Below, piece by piece: positions 7,386-13,587 of a stretch of 14,549 bases of DNA. Under the pieces are notes generated by a model that was not told the origin of the DNA, searched no databases, and worked only from the letters and a program-made list of their open reading frames with translations. Within the stretch, counting starts at the first letter, position 1. Every line of letters starts with the position of its first letter. The stretch covers positions 1-14,549 of the forward strand of contig DDES01000154.1 of the NCBI GenBank assembly GCA_002336765.1, in the 5' to 3' direction. Position numbers and translations under genes: made by a program. The DNA comes from Novosphingobium sp. UBA1948 (GTDB lineage Bacteria; Pseudomonadota; Alphaproteobacteria; Sphingomonadales; Sphingomonadaceae).

Positions 7386-8852
7386 TTAGGCGAGTTTCTC
7401 CAACACTACCTTCAAACAGGCCGCGTTGATCGCGGTGGCCGTTTCGACATCATCCGCCTCGCTGTAGCAACGCAGTTCCGGCGCATTGCCCGACCGGCGC
7501 AGATGGAGCACCGCTCCGCTTTCGCAGGTCATGCGGATGCCATCGGTGAGGTCGAGCAGGGTAACCGGTCCGGCGATGGCGCCGAACAGCGCGTCCAGCC
7601 TTGCGATCTGCGCCGCCGTATCGCCTTCCAGCAATGTGGCAAAGATCGCCTCGCTGCGTTCAGTGGCGAAATTCTGGATACGGTCGGACGTGGTCACACG
7701 CGGCGGCAGTTCGCCCAGCAGATCGCTCACCTTGCGACCCTTGGCCGCCGCCACCACCGCCACCACCGGCAGCACCGCATCGCGGGTGGGCAGCGCGCTG
7801 ATCCGCCCGAAGTCGCTGGCCAGCAGGAAGCCGCCATTGGCCTCATAGCCACAGACCCGATCCTGCCCCGCTGCCAAGGCCGCATTCATCGCATCGATCA
7901 CAAAGGGCGAGCCGATCCGCGTGCGGGCGCAATGGGCAAAGGCGCCCGACAGTTCGAGCACCGTGTTGGAGGACACCGGCGTCACCACCGTGCCTGCGCC
8001 TAGCGCCCGCGCGCAGAGTACGCCCAGCACATCGCCGCGCAACCATTCGCCGGTTTCATCGGCCAACAGCGGGCGATCGCTGTCGCCATCGGTGGAGATG
8101 ATCGCATCAAAGCCATATTCCGCCGCCCAGTCGCGCGCCAGCACCACATCCTCGGGGCGGATCGCCTCGGTATCGACGGGGATGAATTTGGTGGCGCGAC
8201 CAATCGGCACCGCATCGGCGCCCAGCGCGGCGACAATCGCCAGCACAATGTCGCGCCCCACCGCCGAATGCTGGTACACGCCGATCTTGCGCCCGGCCAA
8301 AGCATCGGGCCCGAAAGCATCGACATAGCGCGCGATATAGGCACGTTCCGCGTCGGTTACATCAGGCAAAGGCGCGGGCGAGAGCAGCATCCCCTCGCCA
8401 TCAAAGCCGGTATCGAGCGACACCGCCTGCCGCTTCATTCCTGCCTCGTCCGACTTCAACACCTCTCCATGCGGGCGGTAGAATTTGATGCCGTTGCGGT
8501 CATCGGGAATATGGCTGCCCGTCACCATCAGGCAGGGAATCGCGCGACCAAAGGCATAGAGCGCCAAGGCAGGCGTCGGCACATAGCCGCAGAACACCGG
8601 CTCGCCCCCCATATCGCGGATCGCCTGCGCGCAGGCGGCCAGAATGCGCGGGCTGCTGGGCCGCAAATCGCCCGCCAGCGCCACCGGCCCGCTGTCATAC
8701 TCGCCGATCTCGCGCAGATAGGACAGGAAACCCTGCGTATAGCCATAGCATACGCGATCCGTCATCGCGGTGACCAGCCCGCGCGCGCCGCTGGTGCCGA
8801 ATTGCACCCCCGATTCCTGCATCAAGGCATCGACAGTCAGCGCGGCAGTCAT
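7386..8852 (-). CDS. Phosphohexomutase (phosphomannomutase/phosphoglucomutase family)
   Basis: This 488-aa enzyme of the alpha-D-phosphohexomutase superfamily interconverts hexose 1- and 6-phosphates, feeding nucleotide-sugar synthesis. All four active-site elements are present in order. The catalytic phosphoserine loop is TGSHIP (111-116, Ser113; commonly TASHNP). The metal loop is DGDSDR (255-260). The sugar-specificity loop is GYEANGG (335-341; commonly GEESGG or GEMSGH). The phosphate-binding loop is RRSGNAPELR (452-461; commonly RxSGTEP). The SGNAPELR form and TGSHIP suggest a phosphomannomutase-like branch known from alphaproteobacteria. The start at 8852 is set by a strong ribosome site GGGGAG (minus strand, 8860-8865) 7 nt upstream. 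The frame also extends upstream to 8948, but that would overlap the divergent ZntB gene. It may supply sugar phosphates to surface polysaccharide, but it is a separate transcript from the 9998-13487 operon. Confidence 0.92.
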   Translation of the reverse strand: MTAALTVDALMQESGVQFGTSGARGLVTAMTDRVCYGYTQGFLSYLREIGEYDSGPVALAGDLRPSSPRILAACAQAIRDMGGEPVFCGYVPTPALALYAFGRAIPCLMVTGSHIPDDRNGIKFYRPHGEVLKSDEAGMKRQAVSLDTGFDGEGMLLSPAPLPDVTDAERAYIARYVDAFGPDALAGRKIGVYQHSAVGRDIVLAIVAALGADAVPIGRATKFIPVDTEAIRPEDVVLARDWAAEYGFDAIISTDGDSDRPLLADETGEWLRGDVLGVLCARALGAGTVVTPVSSNTVLELSGAFAHCARTRIGSPFVIDAMNAALAAGQDRVCGYEANGGFLLASDFGRISALPTRDAVLPVVAVVAAAKGRKVSDLLGELPPRVTTSDRIQNFATERSEAIFATLLEGDTAAQIARLDALFGAIAGPVTLLDLTDGIRMTCESGAVLHLRRSGNAPELRCYSEADDVETATAINAACLKVVLEKLA

Positions 8853-8937
8853 CGAACATCTCCCCAAGGTGGCCCCCACCCTGTGCCAGACTTTGCCGCA
8901 GATGCGAAGTGCAAAGCCGCACCGCTTTGGAGCCGGA
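8853..8937. promoter_or_regulatory. Divergent control region with repeated GCAAAG half-sites
   Basis: This 85-bp gap serves the mutase gene (left) and the ZntB gene (right). It holds CTTTGC (8891-8896), GCAAAGC (8911-8917) and GCTTTG (8924-8929). A further GCAAAGC (8968-8974) lies just inside, or just before, the ZntB frame depending on which start is used. The first two form an inverted repeat with 14 nt between arms. The second and third form CAAAGC-N6-GCTTTG, next to the ZntB ribosome site GGAG (8929-8932). GGTGG-N3-CCACC (8868-8880) could fold as a small hairpin in the mutase leader. I see no clear -35/-10 pair. A shared regulator binding these sites is an inference. Confidence 0.4.
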
Positions 8938-9993
8938 ATGATTGCCAATGGGACACAGGCTGTTTACGCAAAGCAGATGGCGTCTCAACCTCCTGCCCTG
9001 CAATCCAGCCCGCAATCCGGCCTCACCGCCTATGGCACACCGGCCTCGGGCGGGTTGCTATGGGGCATGGATTTCACGCCCGAAGGCCCGCGCGACGCTA
9101 CCCCCGCCTCCCCGCGTGTGGAGGGCGCCTTCCGCTGGTTGCATTTCAGTCTGGCCGACAATGGCACGCGGCAATGGATCGCGCAGGACAGCGACCTGTC
9201 CCCCGCCATCCGCGAGGCGCTGCTGGGCAGCGACACCTATCAGAGCAGTACGGTCGAAGGCGAAACACTGGCCTGTGTGTTGCAGGATTTGCAGCGCGAT
9301 TTCGACGTGCGCCACGCCGACCGCATCGGCACGGTACATGTCGCGCTCACCCCTGATCTGCTGATTACCGCGCGGCTGCATCCGCTGGGCTTTGCCGATG
9401 TGCTGCGCCGCCGCTTTGCCGAGCGCCCGCGCATCAACGGCGCGCCCGATGCGCTGGCGCTGCTGGTCGGTTCGATTGTCGAGAACCAGACCGCTCTGGT
9501 CGAAACCCTCTCGGCGCAAGTGCAACAGGCCGAGGATGCCGTACTGGCCGGCCATGCCCCGCCGTCCAGCCGCGAGCTGCTGGAAACCCGCCGCCGTCTG
9601 GCACTGGTGCATCGTATGGTCGATGGCATGAACCGCGTGTTCCAGCGGCTGGAAGATGACGAGGATCTTCCGCAAGACATGGAACCGGTGATCGCCAGAC
9701 TGACCCAGCGCCTGCAAGGGCTGGACGAGGATGTCGCCAGCATTCAGGCGCAGGTCCGCCTGCTGCGCGACGAGCTGGAGCTGGCTTCCAACCAGCGGAT
9801 CAACCGCAATCTCTATATCCTGTCGGTGATGACCGTGCTGTTGATGCCCGCCACGCTGGTGACGGGGTTCTTCGGAATGAACACCGGCGATCTGCCCTTT
9901 GTCCACGCGCATGGCACGTGGATCGCGGGGGCGGTGGCGCTGGGCGCTTCGGCGGCGACATGGTTATTCCTGCGCCGCCGCGATTTTGTTTAG
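8938..9993 (+). CDS. zntB: ZntB/CorA-family divalent metal transporter
   Basis: This is a membrane transporter of the CorA/ZntB superfamily, 351 aa from the ATG at 8938 or 338 aa from the ATG at 8977. I prefer 8938 because GGAG (8929-8932) sits 5 nt before it, while 8977 has no clear ribosome site; E. coli ZntB is about 327 aa. A long soluble N-terminal domain is followed by helical, coiled-coil-prone segments (QVQQAEDAVLAGH through LDEDVASIQAQVRLLRDEL). Then come two C-terminal membrane helices with GFFGMNTGDLPF between them. GMN (313-315 from 8938) is the selectivity motif of the family, and the downstream GDLPF resembles ZntB more than CorA. ZntB moves zinc across the inner membrane, with proton coupling reported for the E. 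coli protein. The true ion here is not certain. It ends 4 bp from the convergent cytidylyltransferase gene. Confidence 0.88.
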   Translation: MIANGTQAVYAKQMASQPPALQSSPQSGLTAYGTPASGGLLWGMDFTPEGPRDATPASPRVEGAFRWLHFSLADNGTRQWIAQDSDLSPAIREALLGSDTYQSSTVEGETLACVLQDLQRDFDVRHADRIGTVHVALTPDLLITARLHPLGFADVLRRRFAERPRINGAPDALALLVGSIVENQTALVETLSAQVQQAEDAVLAGHAPPSSRELLETRRRLALVHRMVDGMNRVFQRLEDDEDLPQDMEPVIARLTQRLQGLDEDVASIQAQVRLLRDELELASNQRINRNLYILSVMTVLLMPATLVTGFFGMNTGDLPFVHAHGTWIAGAVALGASAATWLFLRRRDFV

Positions 9994-9997
9994 CGGT

Positions 9998-11350
9998 TCA
10001 AAACGCCCCGCATTCGCTCAAAATCTGCTCGGTCGGACGGCCACGCGCGGCCATGATGCGGATGCGCGCCTCGTTGGCCAGCACATCCCACGCCGCTTCC
10101 TCCACCTTGGGCCACAGCGCCTCGGGGATGGCCACCACGCCGTTTTCATCGCCGAAAATCATGTCGTCATGGTTGATGCGGACGTCGCCGATGGTGATCG
10201 GCGCGTTCATCGATCCCAGCGTACCCTCATACTTGATGTCGTCGCAATAGGAGCGCCGGGCATAGACCGGCAGGCCGAGCAGCGAGACATCGCGGCTGTC
10301 GCGCGTCACGCCGTCGATCACCGCGCCAACAGCACCGGCACGGATCGCCAGCGTGGCATTGAGATCGCCGAAATAGGCATAACCGGGCGCTTCGTTGGCC
10401 ACGGTGATGACGCAGCCGGGACGCACGAAGCGATAGGAATCGAGCGCGTCATAAATCCCGCGCCAGCGTTCGGACTGGCGCTCCTCGGGCGCGATGGCCA
10501 CCAATTGCAGCGTGCGCGCGCGGCCCAGCATCTTGCCCTCGCTGGTGGCGCGGATCTGGGCTGGCAGCACCGCGCGCAGGCCCATTTCCTTGGCAATATC
10601 GGCCAATACCGGCGAGGACAGATAGGGTTGGAGCGCGCGCAAACGCGTCACTTCCTGGGCCCGCTGACCAGCGCAAAGCGCCTCGGCCATGGCCAGATCG
10701 GATGGATTATTGATATCCACCGCCTCGGTCGGATCGAGTTCGAACAGGATCGGATTGCTGCCGAAGCGGCGCGTCGGCGGAGCATCGCCCTCGCGGTGGC
10801 GCACGATGTAAAGGCTCATCGCCTCGACCACGGTGGGCGAGAGCTCCACACTGTTGGGGATGCGGCCCGTGCCATAGAGTGGCACCTGCACCCTGCCCTG
10901 CTCACCCCAGCAATATTGCCGCGCACGGGTGACGGCCACCAGTGAATCGGCCTGCGGATTGTCGATCAAGGCCTGAATCGCGCGGTTGAGCGTGTCGGCG
11001 GTGACGAAAGGCGCGGTGCACAGGGCCTGCACATAGAAGTCGGCCGGTTCGGCCGCGCTGCATTCCCATGCAAACAGCGCATGGCCGTCGCAGGCATTGC
11101 TGGCCAGATCGACCGGACGCTGCATACGCTTGACCGGCAGGTCGCCCGCCAGCCCCGCCACTACATCGCATTCGGTATCGAGATAAACGGTGTCGATCAG
11201 CTCGCAGGCCAGCAACTGACGCAATTTGCGGCGGAACAGATGATCGCCATCAAGGATCTGGGTGTTCTTGGCGGCAATGCGCTCGCTATTGCCCTTGGCG
11301 GGCACGAAAGCGGCCACGCGCGGGCGGCGGAGCGGGGAAAAGGCGTTCAT
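9998..11350 (-). CDS. Fusion: NeuA/KdsB-type cytidylyltransferase plus RraA/HMG-aldolase domain
   Basis: This 450-aa protein combines two enzymes. Residues 10-230 form a CMP-sugar synthetase fold: nucleotide-binding loop FVPAKGNSERIAAKN (15-29), the region MQRPVDLASNACDGH (76-90), and metal-site DINNP (212-216). That family activates sialic acid, Kdo or related ulosonic acids with CTP. Residues 243-440 match RraA-like proteins and class II pyruvate aldolases (4-hydroxy-4-methyl-2-oxoglutarate aldolase). They include D329, exactly 20 residues, then R350-D351: the D-X20-R-D motif of the active aldolases, followed by D354. GTLGSMNAPITIGDVRINHDD (376-396) and DENGVVAIP (401-409) also fit. There is no stop or frameshift between the parts, and the linker is short. 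The start overlaps the isomerase stop by 4 bp (ATGA). Each half is clear; the combined reaction is unknown, and a joint role in ulosonic acid metabolism is inference. Confidence 0.88.
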   Translation of the reverse strand: MNAFSPLRRPRVAAFVPAKGNSERIAAKNTQILDGDHLFRRKLRQLLACELIDTVYLDTECDVVAGLAGDLPVKRMQRPVDLASNACDGHALFAWECSAAEPADFYVQALCTAPFVTADTLNRAIQALIDNPQADSLVAVTRARQYCWGEQGRVQVPLYGTGRIPNSVELSPTVVEAMSLYIVRHREGDAPPTRRFGSNPILFELDPTEAVDINNPSDLAMAEALCAGQRAQEVTRLRALQPYLSSPVLADIAKEMGLRAVLPAQIRATSEGKMLGRARTLQLVAIAPEERQSERWRGIYDALDSYRFVRPGCVITVANEAPGYAYFGDLNATLAIRAGAVGAVIDGVTRDSRDVSLLGLPVYARRSYCDDIKYEGTLGSMNAPITIGDVRINHDDMIFGDENGVVAIPEALWPKVEEAAWDVLANEARIRIMAARGRPTEQILSECGAF

Positions 11351-12357
11351 AGCGACTGCACCAGATCGACGCTGTGAACCATGCCCTGCAGATAACCGGC
11401 GTCGTCGGTTACGGGCAAAACGGAAAGACCGGCCCCATGCGCGCGCATCTTGTCGAGCGCGTCGCCAATGGTGGCACGGATGGAAAGGGTCTTGGGATCG
11501 CGGCGCATCACGCTGGCCACGCTGGCGGTATAAAGATCAAGGCGGGCCTCGATCGCGCGGCGGATGTCGCCATCCACCACCAGACCTACCAGCCGGTCGG
11601 CAGTGTCAATCACGCAGACCGCGCCGAGCCGCCCGCGTGACATGGCGGCAATGGCCTGCGCCAAAGTCCAGTCCTGCGCGGCCACGGGCAAGGCCTCGCC
11701 ACTGTGCATCACACTCGAAACCGGCTGAATACGCTGGCCCAGTGCTCCGGCAGGATGGCTTTTCAGAAAATCCTCGCGCGTGAAGCCGCGCAGCCGTGAG
11801 GCCGCCACCGCCATCGCATCCCCCAAGGCCATTTGCAGCGTGGTGCTGGCAGTGGGTGCCATATCAAGATGGTCTGCTTCGCGCGCGATGGGCAGTTCGA
11901 CCAGTGTATCGACCGCCTCGGCCAGCGGCGAATCCTTGCGCCCGATCAGGCCGATCAGATGACAATGTCGCGCCTTCAGGCCGGGAATAATCCGCTGCAA
12001 TTCAGTGGTGGTACCGCTGTTGGAAAACAGCATGACCACGCTGCCCTGCATCACGCTGCCCAGATCGCCATGTGTGGCATCGCCTGCCGACAGGGTGAAA
12101 GCGGGTGTGCCAAGGCTCGATAGAGTGGCCGCGATCTTGGCCGCCACCAGCCCCGACTTGCCCACCCCGCAACACAGCACCGGCAGGCGCGATCCCGCCA
12201 GCACATGCACCGCATAGGCCAGTTCCTGCGGCGGACTGGCAAGGCAGGCCGCTATCGCTTCCATCTCGCCGCGCAACACATCAAGCGCCCATTCCGCGGC
12301 GGGCGTGGTGGCCAGCGGACTGGCCTTGTCGAACGCTTTGTGATCGAGCAGGCTCAT
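11347..12357 (-). CDS. kpsF: KpsF/KdsD-like arabinose-5-phosphate isomerase (SIS plus two CBS domains)
   Basis: This 336-aa protein has the KpsF/GutQ/KdsD layout: a sugar isomerase (SIS) domain at about 40-175 and CBS domains at about 212-268 and 278-336. KdsD-type enzymes convert ribulose 5-phosphate to arabinose 5-phosphate, the first step towards Kdo. Residues important in E. coli KdsD are kept at a constant offset of +8: K67 (GVGKSG), H96 (THGDLG), E119 (SNSGTTTEL), E160 and H201 (HPAG). The usual EACPLGLAPTSSTT run next to the active site is changed to EADHLDMAPTASTT (160-173), which may mean a different substrate or different control. The start codon overlaps the stop of the upstream glycosyltransferase gene by 4 bp. 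No strong ribosome site is visible, which fits translational coupling. Its neighbours on both sides support a role in making an activated ulosonic acid. Confidence 0.9.
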   Translation of the reverse strand: MSLLDHKAFDKASPLATTPAAEWALDVLRGEMEAIAACLASPPQELAYAVHVLAGSRLPVLCCGVGKSGLVAAKIAATLSSLGTPAFTLSAGDATHGDLGSVMQGSVVMLFSNSGTTTELQRIIPGLKARHCHLIGLIGRKDSPLAEAVDTLVELPIAREADHLDMAPTASTTLQMALGDAMAVAASRLRGFTREDFLKSHPAGALGQRIQPVSSVMHSGEALPVAAQDWTLAQAIAAMSRGRLGAVCVIDTADRLVGLVVDGDIRRAIEARLDLYTASVASVMRRDPKTLSIRATIGDALDKMRAHGAGLSVLPVTDDAGYLQGMVHSVDLVQSL

Positions 12358-13487
12358 GCCGCCACCCCCGCCTGTTCCGACAAGGCGTCGATATTGGCGT
12401 CGAGGTCACTCGCCGTCAGCGCGCCGTTGAAATGACGCTGCAACAGGGCCGCATCGACCCGCTGCGGATCCACCAGCCTGCCCGCCAGATGCCATGCAAA
12501 CCAGCGTCGCGCCGCCGCTGCATCGGGGGCTGCCAGATGGCCCTTCTTGAGCGCCACCGGATCACGGTTGGCATGGAGCCAGTCCGCCAGCGCCAAACGT
12601 CCGACATGCAGCAGGGGCGTGCCCGCGAAGGCAGCCAGCGACCATGTTTTTGACAGATCGGTCACCACCGCATCGGCGGCCAGCGTCAGTCGCGCGGTGG
12701 CATCGGGCGCATCAATCACATGGATGCGATCGGGGCGGGTGGCGGCAAAATGGTCAAGGTTCAAACGGCTGACATGCAGCTTGTTGAGCGGATGGTCAGT
12801 GACGGCAAGCAGCACCTTGTAGGGCGTGCGGTCGAGCAGATCGCCCAGCAGCGTCGTGCTGTCGCGGTGGGCGGCCTGCAACAGATAGAAATTCTCGTCA
12901 TGCTCATATTGCAGCGGCACGGCCAGCACTGGCCCCTTGTGCGCGATCCCCAGTTCGGCACGGGCCTGTTCACGCGTTATAAGGCCACGACGGGCGTGAT
13001 CCCACAGCCCCTGCGTACGCAACACGCAAGCCTCGACCAGCGCATCGTCGTGCGGCATGGCGCCATAGGCGAAGGGCTGTTCTTCGAGCACGATCCATGC
13101 CGGGTGGGTGGCAAAGGGCGCAGCGGCGGCTTCCATGATATAGCGCACCGGCGCGGCAAAGTCCTTGGGCGTTTCGAAATCGGCGCTGCGGGCAAGGACC
13201 AGATCGGGCGCGGTCTTGTTGACCCGCTCGACCAGCCCCGCGATACGATGCGCGGCAATGCGGAAAAGCTCGGGATCACCCTCGTCGACAACATGCCAGT
13301 GCAGCTTGGCCAGATCGACCAGCGGCATCAATTGCTCGCCTTCAACGCCCGTGTTGCGCCACAGCGGCGCCACCATCACATGCACCTCGGCCACCGCCGC
13401 ATCCGCATTCAGCCGGTGCAGCATGGGCGCGACAATATGGTCGAACCACCAAGGGGTAATCACGGGTAGATAGAAGAAAATCCGCAT
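12354..13487 (-). CDS. Capsule-type glycosyltransferase (KpsC/KpsS-like), putative
   Basis: This 377-aa soluble protein is probably a glycosyltransferase related to the capsule polysaccharide family that includes the Kdo transferases KpsC and KpsS. The evidence is in the second half. VPLQYEHDENF (190-200) resembles the PLQ-x-x-D segment of that family. TDHPLNK (230-236) looks like its HP motif. ADAVVTDLSKTWSLAAFAGT (271-290), followed by PLLHVGR, matches the C-terminal pattern in which a serine/threonine-rich loop precedes a sequence of the type ALL-GKPV--LG. The N-terminal half (MRIFFYLPVITPWWFDHIV) fits a GT-B Rossmann domain but has no motif I can name. No signal peptide or membrane helix is seen. 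It is the first gene of the coupled trio, with a CAGGGA ribosome site before 13487. Donor and acceptor are unknown; a CMP-ulosonic acid donor is inferred from the neighbours. Confidence 0.65.
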   Translation of the reverse strand: MRIFFYLPVITPWWFDHIVAPMLHRLNADAAVAEVHVMVAPLWRNTGVEGEQLMPLVDLAKLHWHVVDEGDPELFRIAAHRIAGLVERVNKTAPDLVLARSADFETPKDFAAPVRYIMEAAAAPFATHPAWIVLEEQPFAYGAMPHDDALVEACVLRTQGLWDHARRGLITREQARAELGIAHKGPVLAVPLQYEHDENFYLLQAAHRDSTTLLGDLLDRTPYKVLLAVTDHPLNKLHVSRLNLDHFAATRPDRIHVIDAPDATARLTLAADAVVTDLSKTWSLAAFAGTPLLHVGRLALADWLHANRDPVALKKGHLAAPDAAAARRWFAWHLAGRLVDPQRVDAALLQRHFNGALTASDLDANIDALSEQAGVAA

Positions 13488-13587
13488 CGTCGTCCCTGCC
13501 GATGGGGAGCTTGCAAGGCCCCCTTCGGAAAGGCTTTATGAAGGATTAAGGCTAACGGACCTCTGACCGCTCGCTACGTGCCATTCC
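13488..13587. promoter_or_regulatory. Gap upstream of the glycosyltransferase-isomerase-cytidylyltransferase operon
   Basis: This 100-bp gap separates the end of the flavoprotein gene from the start of the minus-strand trio and is the only place for a dedicated promoter of that operon. On the minus strand it holds a relatively AT-rich run TTAATCCTTCATAAAG (plus 13535-13550), unusual in this DNA, in which CATAAA could be a -10 box. No acceptable -35 box lies 16-18 bp before it. A CCTT-N4-AAGG mini-hairpin follows. I see no rho-independent terminator for the flavoprotein gene, so read-through from it is possible. Confidence 0.3.

Noticed and set aside
7378..7392. CGCC-N7-GGCG dyad between regA and the mutase stop codons as a bidirectional terminator
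   Set aside because: The stem is only 4 bp and no uridine run follows on either strand.
6726..8003. Plus-strand open frame (425 codons) spanning the end of regB, regA and the mutase gene
   Set aside because: It crosses three well-supported genes in other frames, and its sequence resembles no family.
10000..10600. RraA half as an RNase E inhibitor
   Set aside because: It carries the D-X20-R-D catalytic motif of the pyruvate aldolases and sits in a sugar operon, so an enzymatic role is more likely. A regulatory role is not excluded by sequence alone.
9899..10945. Plus-strand open frame (348 codons) opposite the aldolase half of the fusion gene
   Set aside because: It is an antisense shadow without a ribosome site. 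The minus-strand protein has conserved motifs throughout.
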